From Rhizobium sp. 2MFCol3.1 (GTDB lineage Bacteria > Pseudomonadota > Alphaproteobacteria > Rhizobiales > Rhizobiaceae), in NCBI RefSeq assembly GCF_000377565.1, contig NZ_KB898353.1:496001-560000 (forward strand): a stretch of DNA of 64,000 nucleotides, read 5' to 3'. The notes below the pieces were generated by a model. The model was not told the DNA's origin and searched no databases. It saw only the letters and a list, made by a program, of their open reading frames with translations. This document shows, piece by piece, positions 44,322-53,381 of this stretch. Within the stretch, counting starts at the first letter, position 1. The number at the start of each line of letters is the position of its first letter. Both the position numbers and the translations under genes were made by a program.

Positions 44322-45344
44322 TCAGATCTCCCGCTTGCGAAGCAACGTCGTCGCCGAGACGACGATCAGGATGAGAATTCCCTGGACACCGCTGACCAGC
44401 GTGCTCGACAGGTTGAGGAGCTGGAAGCCGTTGACGAGGAAGCCGACCAGGAGCGCCGAGAGCAGCGTGCCTGTTATCGTCGGCACGAGCCTGCGGGAGA
44501 ACACCGCGCCGAGCAGCGCCGTGACGACGACCGGAAGCAGCATCTCGCTTGAGCCCGTCGTGCTGCCGCTCAGATAGGACACGGACAGAATGCCGGCGAT
44601 GCCGCCGCACAGGCCACTCGCCAGGAAGGCTCCTGCCAGCAGCCGCTTCAGCGGCAGGCCGGCGGCACGCGCCGCATCGGGGAATTCGCCGATCGCGTAG
44701 AGCCTGAGGCCGAGCGGCGTATATTGCACGATCGCGGTCACCACGGCGGTGAAGCCGAGCAGCACATAGGCGAGCACAGGAATGCCGAGGGCATCGGAGG
44801 CCGATAGTGCGGTCAGGAAATCGGTGGACGCAGGAACGACCGTATTCTGGGTGAGCACCAATTCGAGACCCGCCACGACGTTCATCACGGCAAGCGTCGC
44901 AAGCAGCGGCACGATGCCGGCGAAGACGACGGCAGCGACATTGACCGCGCCGATCGCCAGTCCCGTCAGCAGGCTTGCGGCAACCGCCACCGGATCGCTG
45001 TAGCCAAGTTGCGTAACGGTCGCGTAGACGGCGGCGCTGAGGCCCATATTCGCGGCGAGCGAGAGGTCGATACCGCCGGTGACGACATTGGCGCCGCCGG
45101 CGACGAGCACGATGGTCAAGCCGATCGCCAGCACGCCCGAGATGGCGGACTGGCCGAGGACGTTGCCTATATTGCCGATGCTCAGGAAGTAGGGCGCGGT
45201 GAGCGAGAAAACTGTGAGGATGATCGCGAAGGCGATCAGCGAACCGAAGCGCAGTGATGCCGCCGCCAGATTGCGTGCCGAGCGGTCTTTGCTCTGCTCC
45301 GCATTGAAGTCGGCGAGGTCGCCGATGTGGATATCAGCCGACAT
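44322..45344 (-). CDS. RbsC-type ABC importer permease (system 1, first permease)
   Basis: A 340-residue permease with the RbsC signature NVVTGGIDLSLAANMGL and a cytosolic N-terminus of about 30 residues. I start it at ATG 45344, which overlaps the 3' end of the ATPase gene by 11 bases and implies translational coupling. RbsC relatives move pentoses, autoinducer-2 and, in some loci, organic sulfur or nitrogen compounds. Confidence 0.9.
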   Translation of the reverse strand: MSADIHIGDLADFNAEQSKDRSARNLAAASLRFGSLIAFAIILTVFSLTAPYFLSIGNIGNVLGQSAISGVLAIGLTIVLVAGGANVVTGGIDLSLAANMGLSAAVYATVTQLGYSDPVAVAASLLTGLAIGAVNVAAVVFAGIVPLLATLAVMNVVAGLELVLTQNTVVPASTDFLTALSASDALGIPVLAYVLLGFTAVVTAIVQYTPLGLRLYAIGEFPDAARAAGLPLKRLLAGAFLASGLCGGIAGILSVSYLSGSTTGSSEMLLPVVVTALLGAVFSRRLVPTITGTLLSALLVGFLVNGFQLLNLSSTLVSGVQGILILIVVSATTLLRKREI

Positions 45345-46884
45345 GGCGCAATCTTTCCGAAGCGCCGGTCGATTCCGCCAGCACTTCATCCGTTGTGGTT
45401 TCCGAGGAGATGAATTCGCGCGTCACGCGGCCACGAAACAAGACCAGAATCCGGTCGGTGATCCCGATCAGCTCCGGCAGGTCCGAGGAGAGAATGATGA
45501 TGCCGGCGCCGCGTTCGGCAAGCTCGCCGATCAGCGTGTAGATTTCGACCTTCGAGCCGATGTCCACACCGACGGTCGGCTCGTCGAGAAGATAGATTTC
45601 CGAGTGGCGGCTCAGCCACTTGGCGATCGCCACCTTCTGCTGGTTGCCGCCCGACAGCGTGCGCACTAGCGCATCGCGGCTAGCGGTCTTGATCTGCAGG
45701 CGCTTGATGAGGTCGTCGCTGTCGCGCCTCTCGCGTTTGCCGTTTAGCACGCCCAGGCTGGTGTAGCGATCAAGGCTCGCGAGCGTGATGTTTTCCGCGA
45801 CGCTGAGATCGAGCGCGACGCCGTGGCCGCGGCGATCTTCCGGCACCAGTGCGATCTGCCTGACGACGGCAGCCTCCGGCGTGCGCGCCCGATCCACCGC
45901 GCCCGCGACCTCGATGTGGCCGGACTGCGCGCGTTCCAGCCCGAACAGGGTTCGTACGAGGTCCTTGGCACCCGAGCCGAGCAGGCCAGTGATCCCGAGC
46001 ACCTCGCCGCGTCGGACGGTGAAACTGACGTCTGAAAAGCGGTTCGCGGCGGTCAGCCCCTCGACCTTGAGGAGCTCTTCGCCGAATTCGACCCGTCGCT
46101 TGGGAAACATATCAGCGATATCACGCTCGACCATCAGTCGCGCAATATCGTTGGCCGATGTCTCGGCTATCGGCGTCGAGGCGACGTCGATGCCGTTGCG
46201 GAGCACGGTGACGTGGTCGCAGAGATCTTCGATCTCGTTCAGATAATGCGAGATGTAGATAATGGTGACGCCCTCGTCGCGCAGGCGGCGGATCAGGCGG
46301 AAGAGGATATCGGCCTCGCGCCGGACAAGCGCTGCGGTCGGCTCGTCGAAGACGAGCACCTTGGGATGGTCGAGCAATGCGCGGGTTATCTGGACGATCT
46401 GCTTCTCGGCAGTCGAGAGCTCTCCGATCAGGGCGTGCGTGGGAAGCTTGATGCCGAAATAATCGGCCAGCGTCTCGTTCGCTTGCCGCTGCATCTTGCG
46501 GCGATCGAGGAACGGTGTTCCCGGAAGACGCGGCTCACGACCCAGAAAAAGCGCTTCGCCGACGGTGAAGGTCGGTACAAGCAGGCGGTCCTGGTGGATG
46601 AAATGGATGCCGTGGGTTTCGGCGAGATGAGGCGTCAGGTGATCGATCCGCTGTCCCTCGATCTCGATCGTACCCTCGTCCTGCCGGTGCAGGCCAGCTA
46701 GGATCTTGATCAGCGTCGATTTCCCCGCGCCGTTCTGCCCTACAAGGCCATGGATCGTGCCGCGCTTGATCGCAAGCGATGCACCGGCCAGCGCTTGCGC
46801 GCCGCCGAAGCGTTTGACGATGCGATCGAAGCGGATGATGTCGTCAGGCCGCTTGGCGGGCTGCGGAGGAAGTATTGCCGTCAT
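45334..46884 (-). CDS. RbsA-type double ATPase (system 1)
   Basis: A 516-residue protein with two ABC domains. The first has Walker A GQNGAGKST and signature LSTAEKQIVQITRAL; the second has a degenerate Walker A (GLLGSGAKD) and the good signature LSGGNQQKVAIAKW. That asymmetry is normal for RbsA/MglA proteins. It lies 59 bases downstream of the binding-protein gene. Confidence 0.92.
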   Translation of the reverse strand: MTAILPPQPAKRPDDIIRFDRIVKRFGGAQALAGASLAIKRGTIHGLVGQNGAGKSTLIKILAGLHRQDEGTIEIEGQRIDHLTPHLAETHGIHFIHQDRLLVPTFTVGEALFLGREPRLPGTPFLDRRKMQRQANETLADYFGIKLPTHALIGELSTAEKQIVQITRALLDHPKVLVFDEPTAALVRREADILFRLIRRLRDEGVTIIYISHYLNEIEDLCDHVTVLRNGIDVASTPIAETSANDIARLMVERDIADMFPKRRVEFGEELLKVEGLTAANRFSDVSFTVRRGEVLGITGLLGSGAKDLVRTLFGLERAQSGHIEVAGAVDRARTPEAAVVRQIALVPEDRRGHGVALDLSVAENITLASLDRYTSLGVLNGKRERRDSDDLIKRLQIKTASRDALVRTLSGGNQQKVAIAKWLSRHSEIYLLDEPTVGVDIGSKVEIYTLIGELAERGAGIIILSSDLPELIGITDRILVLFRGRVTREFISSETTTDEVLAESTGASERLRHVG

Positions 46885-46943
46885 GTCGGGAACCCCAGTG
46901 GAGACGAGGGTGACGCGGCGGCTGCCGCATCACCCGTCCGCAA

Positions 46944-47954
46944 TCAGCCGATACCGAGCTTCTTGGTGACGTCGTTGACGTTCGCCTTGTTGGCAAGCAG
47001 CGCCGGCACGTAGGTTTCGCGCGGAAGCGTCTGGCCGGCGAGCAGTCTGGCGACATTGCGGATCGCCGTGCGGCCGATCTCGGCGGGCTGCTGCGCGGCG
47101 TTGGCGCCGGCCGGCGAATTCGGGTCGGCGACGAGCTGCAAAACCTCGGGGCTTCCATCCACGCCATAGGTGCGGATCTCGGTGCGGCCGGCGGCGGAAA
47201 GCGCCTGGGTGGCGCCGAGCTGGGGAATATCCCAGGCCGACCAGATGGCCTTGATCGATCCCTTTTCCGGGTACTTGTTGAGGATCGCGGTGATCTGCGT
47301 AAAGGCGTCCTGAACCGTGTTCGGGATCACGTCGCGCAGTTCCGGCTGGATGATCTTCACCTTCGGGAAGTACTTCACGACATTGACCAGCTGGTCGTAG
47401 CGGATCGCGCAGGGCGTGACGCCGTAGAAGCCGTTGAAGACCACGATGTTGCCTTCGGCGCCGATGTCGGAGACCAGCTGCAGCGCCAGATCCTTGCCGA
47501 TACCCCAGTTATCCGACGTCGTGTTGTTGATCGAGTTGGTCGAGCCGACGTCGACGGTGAGAACCGGGATGCCCGCGTCGCGCGCCTTCTTGAGCCAAGG
47601 GTCGATGACGCTGAGCGTGCCGAGAATCTGGACGATCGCATCGGGCTTCTGCGCCACCAGCGTCTGCAGCTGCGCGACCAGCTTTCCGTCGTTGCGGCCG
47701 GCATCCACCGCGATCGGCTCGCCGCCAAGGCGCTTCACTTCCTCGATCTGAGCGTTATAGGCCTGCAGGTCGAAATAGTGGTCGGTGCCGGTGGCGCTGA
47801 TGGCGATGCGCTTGCCCTTCAGGGAAAGCCCATCGTCGTCGGCCGCCGCAGCGGGGCCGGCAAGGAGGCTGGTGCCGGCGAAGGTGGCGCCGGCAACGGC
47901 AGCGAATTTCAGGATTTCGCGGCGGCCGAGGCCGGACAAGGTTGGTTCAGTCAT
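46944..47954 (-). CDS. RbsB-like periplasmic binding protein with Tat leader (system 1)
   Basis: A 336-residue binding protein of the LacI/RbsB type I fold. The N-terminus is a twin-arginine signal (GRREILKFAAVAGATF, cleavage after AAA), unusual for this family and a sign of folding before export. The body has KRIAISATGTDHYFDLQAYN and VLTVDVGSTNSINNTTSDN. It is the first gene of the operon and has an inverted-repeat element 24 bases upstream. Confidence 0.9.
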   Translation of the reverse strand: MTEPTLSGLGRREILKFAAVAGATFAGTSLLAGPAAAADDDGLSLKGKRIAISATGTDHYFDLQAYNAQIEEVKRLGGEPIAVDAGRNDGKLVAQLQTLVAQKPDAIVQILGTLSVIDPWLKKARDAGIPVLTVDVGSTNSINNTTSDNWGIGKDLALQLVSDIGAEGNIVVFNGFYGVTPCAIRYDQLVNVVKYFPKVKIIQPELRDVIPNTVQDAFTQITAILNKYPEKGSIKAIWSAWDIPQLGATQALSAAGRTEIRTYGVDGSPEVLQLVADPNSPAGANAAQQPAEIGRTAIRNVARLLAGQTLPRETYVPALLANKANVNDVTKKLGIG

Positions 47955-47977
47955 CTCACGTCCCTCAATGATTAATA

Positions 47978-47994
47978 TCCATAGAATATGTAGA
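47978..47994. promoter_or_regulatory. Shared TCYAY-N7-GTAGA element, site 3
   Basis: TCCAT-N7-GTAGA in front of the system 1 operon, 24 bases from the start codon. Arm spacing is the same as at 50904 and 54785; the left arm has one change. Regulatory role inferred. Confidence 0.4.
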
Positions 47995-48144
47995 TTATTT
48001 GGAATTGAGAGAAACGCTTTTCCAAATGGCGGCTCCGGTGGGAAATGAACCGGAGGAGGCGGCGCGCCACGATAGGCGATTTTTCAGCCGCCCAAGGCCG
48101 TGATGATCGGCCGTAGTCTCACGCTTCGGTGCCGGCGCCATCGC

Positions 48145-49191
48145 CTATTGCTGCGCTTTGCCGAGACCATAGGTCAGGGCAAGCGCGCCCGCGAGCACAG
48201 CCCCTTTGACGAAGTCCTGCGTATAGTAGGGTGCGTTCAGCATGGTCAGCCCATTGAGCAACACGCCGATGAACACTGCACCGACGATGGTGCCCAGCAC
48301 ATTCGGCCGGCGCAGCCCCATGACGGTGAAGCCGATGAGCGACGCGGCGACGGCGTCCATCAGGAGAGACCCACCCGACGACACATCGCCACGCCCGACA
48401 CGCGCGGCAATGATGATGCCGCCGAGGGATGCCAGTGTGCCTGAGATGACATAGGCGAGCGTCTTCAGGCGCGTCGTCGATGCGCCAGCAAGTCGTGTCG
48501 CCACTTCGTTTCCGCCGGTGGCAAAGAGCAATCGACCGACGCGCGTACGCTCCGTCAATACGTGGAGAAAGATGGCGGCGAGCACCATTAGGATGACGGA
48601 GACGGGAACCGTACCGGCGATGCTGTACCTGCCGATCAGAAGGAAACGCGGATCGAAGATGCCCGACGCCGTCGAGCCATCCGGCAGAATGAGGCCGGCG
48701 GAGATCGAGCGGCCGGCGGTCGGGATCAGCTGTAGGCCCGACAGCAAGAACATCATCGACAGCGTCGCCAGCAAATCCGGCACTTTCAACCGGACGATGG
48801 CAAAGGCGTTGATCAGGCCGACCAACGCGCCGAAGGCAAGCACCAGGGGAACGGTCACGAGGGCGTCAAGCCCGAGCACGATCATAGCGTAGCTTGCCGC
48901 CATGACGCTCGAGGCGGCGATCGCGCCGATCGAGAGGTCGAAGCCACCGACGGCGAGCGTCACCGTGACGCCGGCGCCGAGGATCGCGACAACGGATACG
49001 GCCTGCAGGATGCTCATGAGATTGTTGATGTTGATGAAGGCCGGCTGTGCGGCCGTGAAGCCGACAATCAGCGCCAGCAGCAACAGAAAGACCGCGCCCG
49101 AGCGAATGATCGCAGCCACGTGGTCTATGAGGGCGCGACCGCGCCGACCCGTGCGCGGCGGGTTCAATGTTTCATTCTGAATGGAGCTCAT
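48145..49191 (-). CDS. RbsC-type ABC importer permease (system 2)
   Basis: A 348-residue permease with the signature AVGGFDLSIGAIAASSV and about eight to ten helices after a 35-residue cytosolic N-terminus. ATG 49191 overlaps the end of the ATPase gene by 20 bases. System 2 has only this one permease, so it would act as a homodimer. Confidence 0.9.
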   Translation of the reverse strand: MSSIQNETLNPPRTGRRGRALIDHVAAIIRSGAVFLLLLALIVGFTAAQPAFININNLMSILQAVSVVAILGAGVTVTLAVGGFDLSIGAIAASSVMAASYAMIVLGLDALVTVPLVLAFGALVGLINAFAIVRLKVPDLLATLSMMFLLSGLQLIPTAGRSISAGLILPDGSTASGIFDPRFLLIGRYSIAGTVPVSVILMVLAAIFLHVLTERTRVGRLLFATGGNEVATRLAGASTTRLKTLAYVISGTLASLGGIIIAARVGRGDVSSGGSLLMDAVAASLIGFTVMGLRRPNVLGTIVGAVFIGVLLNGLTMLNAPYYTQDFVKGAVLAGALALTYGLGKAQQ

Positions 49192-50662
49192 GCTCAAATT
49201 CCCTCGGCAGCGATTTATCGTTTTGTATGGGGCTGATGCTGTGGTGATCGATGACAAGGACCCGGTCGGCGACCGCGAAGGCTTCCTCCAGGTCCGAGGT
49301 GGCGATCAGCGTTGCCCGGTCGGTGCGGCTGCGGATCGCCTCGATGATGTCCTGGCGCGCGCCGACATCGACGCCTTGGAACGGTTCGTCCAAAAGCAAC
49401 AGCCGGCTCGGTTCTGCTTCCCATCGCGCCAGGATGGTCTTTTGCTGGTTGCCGCCCGATAGCGTCCAGATTGACGCATCGGGTCCGGCGGCCTTGATCC
49501 GCAGCCTGTCGATCGCCTTTTCCGCTTCGCGCCCTTCGCGCGCGCCCCATAGAAATCCGTGTGGGTACCATCGGCGCAGATGCGGCAGGCTGATTGTCGC
49601 GGCCACACTGTTGCCCGGCCAAGAGGGTGGCTGCAACGACGAGCGATGCCGGTCCTCCGCGGCCATGACGACGCCCGCGACAAGGGCCGCCGCCGGTCCG
49701 CTTGGGCGGTATGGTCGTCCATCCAGGCGCATGGTCCCTGACGTGAGCGGGATCGTGCCGAAGATCGCTGACAGCAGCCGGCTCTTGCCGGCGCCGAGCA
49801 CGCCGGTAACGGCGACGACCTCGCCCTCGCGAAGGGCCAGATCAAATGACCCGCTGTCGGGGAGAAGCCGCACATCGTTCATCTCGAACACCACCGCGCT
49901 GCAATGATCGCGCGGCTTCGGTCGTGTCGCCTCGATCTTGCGGCCGATCATGGCCGCGATCGCGGCACTGAAGTCGATCGGCTGCTCAAGGGCGCTGACA
50001 ACACGGCCGTCGCGCATCACCAATGCCCGATCGGCTATCGCCCGCAGGTCGGCCGTGCGGTGGGAAATATAGAGGACAGCCAGGCCCTGCCAGCGCAGAC
50101 GCAGCAGCACCTCGAATAGACGCTGGCTCTCTTCGATCGACAGGCTGGCCGTTGGCTCGTCAAGGATCAGCAGATCGGCCTTGTTGTCGAGTGCGCGTGC
50201 GATCGCGAGCAATTGCCGATCGGCGGCGTTGAGATCGGCGAAGTCGCGGTCGAGCGGCAGGGAAAAGCCTGCTGCATCGAGCATCGCCCTTGCCTGCGAG
50301 CGGATGGCGCGCTTGGAGAGGAAGAACGGCGTGCTGCCGTCCGCGAAGCGATTGAGCAACAGAACATCGGCAACGGTCAAGCCTGCGGCGCCGACGAGGT
50401 CGGTGGACTGATGGACGGTGACGATACCGCGCTCGACAGCTTCCGCCGGTGTCTTCGGTGCGAAGGGCTGGCCGTTGACCGCCACTCTGCCACCGTCGGC
50501 GGCAAGCACACCGGAGAGGATTTTGACCAGCGTCGACTTGCCCGCGCCGTTGGCGCCCATGAGCGCAACGATCTCGCCACGTGCGATCGAAAGCGAGGCT
50601 CCCGACAAGGCGCGTGTCGATCCGAAGCTTCGTGTGAGGTTGTCTATGGACAGCAGGGACAT
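49172..50662 (-). CDS. RbsA-type double ATPase (system 2)
   Basis: A 496-residue protein with two ABC domains: Walker A GANGAGKST and GVLGAGKSR, signatures LNAADRQLLAIARAL and LSGGNQQKTILARW, and Walker B ILDEPTASL and LLLDEPFQG. I start at ATG 50662 (MSLLSIDNLTRSFG); longer forms to 50896 would add atypical residues. It is divergent from its binding-protein gene at 50987. Confidence 0.9.
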   Translation of the reverse strand: MSLLSIDNLTRSFGSTRALSGASLSIARGEIVALMGANGAGKSTLVKILSGVLAADGGRVAVNGQPFAPKTPAEAVERGIVTVHQSTDLVGAAGLTVADVLLLNRFADGSTPFFLSKRAIRSQARAMLDAAGFSLPLDRDFADLNAADRQLLAIARALDNKADLLILDEPTASLSIEESQRLFEVLLRLRWQGLAVLYISHRTADLRAIADRALVMRDGRVVSALEQPIDFSAAIAAMIGRKIEATRPKPRDHCSAVVFEMNDVRLLPDSGSFDLALREGEVVAVTGVLGAGKSRLLSAIFGTIPLTSGTMRLDGRPYRPSGPAAALVAGVVMAAEDRHRSSLQPPSWPGNSVAATISLPHLRRWYPHGFLWGAREGREAEKAIDRLRIKAAGPDASIWTLSGGNQQKTILARWEAEPSRLLLLDEPFQGVDVGARQDIIEAIRSRTDRATLIATSDLEEAFAVADRVLVIDHHSISPIQNDKSLPREFEHELHSE

Positions 50663-50986
50663 GAGGGGCCAGGATTGGTTCAATGCGTGCGGATGGGGCG
50701 GTGTCGGCTCGGCGTAGACGGATAAGCGCCGTTGTCTCTTGTGCTCGTCGCCCGGAAATAAGGGCGCGGCTCGGTCGTGAACGACGGTGTCCATGCGCGA
50801 TAAGGTGACCCGGAACCGCCGAGTGCGACAGGCAAGGCGTTTCCCGTGCCGCATCCGAAATGCACAAAGTTTTCCCCGCCGAAGCAAAGATCGCATGTTT
50901 TTATCTACTAAAAAGGTAGAAAATATACGCTAATCAAATGACGGGTAATTGATCCCCGGCCAGTTCACTTTCTCGAGGAGCGCATC
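50663..50986. other. Divergent intergenic region of importer system 2
   Basis: 324 bases between the ATPase and binding-protein starts. The minus-strand frame of the ATPase stays open through most of it. The AT-rich part near the binding-protein gene holds the element at 50904-50920. I see no other support for genes or hairpins. Confidence 0.5.
50904..50920. promoter_or_regulatory. Shared TCYAY-N7-GTAGA element, site 1
   Basis: TCTAC-TAAAAAG-GTAGA is a perfect 5-bp inverted repeat, 66 bases before the binding-protein start. The same layout is found at 54785 (71 bases before its gene) and, weaker, at 47978. Confidence 0.55.
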
Positions 50987-52033
50987 ATGAAGATCTTCAC
51001 CCGCCTGGCGCTTTCCGCCGCCGCTATCGTCTTTGCCGTGTCGAGCCCGGCGCATGCTGAGGGGCTGCCCGGCGCGCCGGCGCCTTTCGACAAGGGCGGC
51101 GTCAAGCTTGCCCTCATCAGCTACATCTCCGCCGGAGATTTCTTCCAGGCTTATCAGGCCGGTGCCGAGGCGCAGGCGAAAGCGCTCGGCATCGATCTGC
51201 GCGTCTTCCCCGGCCGCCAGAATGCCGCCGAACAGCGCGAGCAGATCCTCCAGGCCGTAAACCTTGGCGTTCAGGGGATCGTCGTGGATCATGGTCTGCC
51301 GGAATCGCTTGGCGATGTCGTGCAGCAGGCGCTCGACAAGGGCGTCAAGGTCGTTGCCTTCGACGTCAATCTCAACAATCCGAAGATCCCGCAGATCGAA
51401 CAGAGCGATCACGAACTTGCCCGGCAGGCGCTGGAGCAGGCCGTCAAGGACAACGGCGCGAGCTTCAATGCGGGCTATGTCTACGTGGCCGGCTTTGCGC
51501 CACTCGATCGCCGCAACGAGGTCTGGGAGAAATTCAAATCCGACAACAAGGGCGTGGTCGAAAAGGCGCGCTTCGGCAATGTGAGCGACACGACCGCGAC
51601 ATCGACGGCGGACCAGGCGAAGGCGGCGCTGACGGCCAATCCTGACATCAGCGTCGTCTTCGCCCCCTATGACGAGTTTGCTCGCGGCGTGAAGCTGGCG
51701 GCGAATGACCTGGGTATCTCGTCCAAGCTCAAGATCTATTCCGCAGACGTGTCCACGGCTGACATCCAGGAGATTACGGAAGAGGGAAGTCCGTGGGTTG
51801 CGACTGTGGCAACCAATCCGGCCGTTGTCGGCGCCGTGTCCGTTCGTGCGGCCGCCTTGCAGATCGCCGGGCAGGAGGTTCCCCACAGCGTGATCGTTAA
51901 GCCGACACTGCTCACGCAGGAGGCGCTGCGATCGGCCAAGGTCAAAACGATCGAGGATCTGGCGCAAAAGGTGCCGGCCTTCAATTCCAGCGATGTCGTA
52001 ACCGCACCCTGGATCCCCGCGAAACTGTTCTGA
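50987..52033 (+). CDS. RbsB-like periplasmic binding protein (system 2)
   Basis: A 348-residue type I binding protein with a Sec signal peptide (about 1-24, cleavage AHA-E). Motifs KLALISYISAGDFFQAYQAG and KVVAFDVNLNNPKI follow the RbsB/XylF pattern. It is followed by a hairpin and then by a DszC/SfnB-like monooxygenase on the same strand. The ligand is probably an organosulfur compound rather than a sugar, judging only by neighbours. Confidence 0.9.
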   Translation: MKIFTRLALSAAAIVFAVSSPAHAEGLPGAPAPFDKGGVKLALISYISAGDFFQAYQAGAEAQAKALGIDLRVFPGRQNAAEQREQILQAVNLGVQGIVVDHGLPESLGDVVQQALDKGVKVVAFDVNLNNPKIPQIEQSDHELARQALEQAVKDNGASFNAGYVYVAGFAPLDRRNEVWEKFKSDNKGVVEKARFGNVSDTTATSTADQAKAALTANPDISVVFAPYDEFARGVKLAANDLGISSKLKIYSADVSTADIQEITEEGSPWVATVATNPAVVGAVSVRAAALQIAGQEVPHSVIVKPTLLTQEALRSAKVKTIEDLAQKVPAFNSSDVVTAPWIPAKLF

Positions 52034-52045
52034 CAGCCAACGCCC

Positions 52046-52081
52046 GCGGTCCAGCGACAGCGCGAGGCGTCGCCGGACCGC
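52046..52081 (+). other. Intercistronic hairpin after the system 2 binding-protein gene
   Basis: 13-bp stem with one mismatch: GCGGTCC-A-GCGAC pairs with GTCGC-C-GGACCGC (52046-52058 and 52069-52081). Only a weak pyrimidine run follows, so it may lower expression of the next gene rather than stop it. Confidence 0.6.
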
Positions 52082-52107
52082 CCTTCTTTAGAAAATGGGA
52101 GTTTCCG

Positions 52108-53319
52108 ATGAGCCAATCCAATGTTGTCCATGTCGCTGGTCGAGGCACTACCCGCGACGAACTGTTCCGCCGTGCGCATGAGATTTCCGCCGATCTCGCG
52201 CTTCGGGCGGCAACGCTCGACCGCGAGGGGCGCCCGCCGCTGAACGAGATCGTCAAGCTCAAGAATGCCGGCCTGCTGAACGCGCTGCATGCGCCGGCGC
52301 TCGGTGGCGGCGGTCTCGATTGGGTCGATGGTTTGAAGCTGGTGCGCATCCTGGCGCGCGGCGAAAGCTCGATCGGCCAGTTGCTGGGCTATCACTTCGT
52401 CAACAGCCAGTACATCGACTGGGCACTTGATGACCGCGCGCGTGCTCACGCGCTTTCCGCCGAGACTGTCGCCAACAATCTCTACTGGGGTGCGGCGGTC
52501 AATCCGCGCGATCCCGGCCTGATGCTTACACGGCGCGGCAACGGCTACGTGCTGAACGGCAAGAAGTCGTTTTCGACGGCGGCGCGCATCTCCGATTACA
52601 TCAACGCCAACGCCACGCTCGCAGGCCGGATCGCCAGCTTCGCCGTCCCGACCAACCGGCCGGGCTACGTCGCCAATGACGATTGGGACAATATCGGCCA
52701 GCGCCTTTCCGACAGCGGCAGCGTCGAGTTTCACGATTTCCCCGTCTACAATGAGGATTTCATCGGTGCGCCGGTTGATGAAGGTGCCGAGCCGTCCGTG
52801 CTCGCGAGCTTCAACACGCCGCTGATCCAGCTGGTCTTCGTCAACTTCTATATCGGTACGTCCGAGGGGGCGTTGCATCAGGCGCTGGATTATGTGCGCA
52901 AGACGACGCGTCCGTGGATCACATCCGGTGTCGCGCGCGCCGAGGAGGATCCCTATATCCTGGAACGCGTCGGCGAATTCACGGCATCGCTGCGCGCATC
53001 CGCGGCCCTGGCCGATACGGCGGCGCTTACAGTTCAAAACGCGCTCGCCCGCGGCAGCAGCGTCACCGCGCGCGAGCGGGGCGAGGCTGCCACCGAGGCT
53101 TACGCCGCCAAGGTGCATGCGACCAATGTTTCGCTCGACATCACGTCACGGATATTCGAGCTGACTGGCGCGCGCTCCACGGCCGAATCCTACCGCTTCG
53201 ATCGGTTCTGGCGGAACGTTCGCACGCACACGCTGCACGATCCGGTGTTCTACAAAGCCCGTGAGGTTGGTGAATTCGTGCTCAGCGACAAGATCCCGGC
53301 CGTCAGCCTCTATAGCTAG
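52108..53319 (+). CDS. DszC/SfnB-like flavin monooxygenase (acyl-CoA dehydrogenase fold)
   Basis: A 403-residue protein with the acyl-CoA dehydrogenase fold but no acyl-CoA context. The order is an N-terminal helical domain, a middle beta domain (GNGYVLNGKKSFSTAARISDYI) and a C-terminal four-helix domain ending RFWRNVRTHTLHDPVFYKAREVG. The last motif is typical of the DszC/SfnB group of FMNH2-dependent S-oxygenases. It is downstream of importer binding-protein 2, so oxidation of the imported compound is inferred. Confidence 0.85.
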   Translation: MSQSNVVHVAGRGTTRDELFRRAHEISADLALRAATLDREGRPPLNEIVKLKNAGLLNALHAPALGGGGLDWVDGLKLVRILARGESSIGQLLGYHFVNSQYIDWALDDRARAHALSAETVANNLYWGAAVNPRDPGLMLTRRGNGYVLNGKKSFSTAARISDYINANATLAGRIASFAVPTNRPGYVANDDWDNIGQRLSDSGSVEFHDFPVYNEDFIGAPVDEGAEPSVLASFNTPLIQLVFVNFYIGTSEGALHQALDYVRKTTRPWITSGVARAEEDPYILERVGEFTASLRASAALADTAALTVQNALARGSSVTARERGEAATEAYAAKVHATNVSLDITSRIFELTGARSTAESYRFDRFWRNVRTHTLHDPVFYKAREVGEFVLSDKIPAVSLYS

Positions 53320-53339
53320 GTTGCGGTCGTTCGCGCATG

Positions 53340-53375
53340 AAAAAGCCCCGTGCCGTCCAGCGCGGGGCTTCTGTT
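53340..53375. terminator. Bidirectional Rho-independent terminator
   Basis: Stem AAGCCCCG / CGGGGCTT (53343-53350 and 53363-53370). AAAAA precedes it and CTGTTTT follows, so it can serve both convergent monooxygenase genes. Confidence 0.85.
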
Positions 53376-53381
53376 TTGGTA

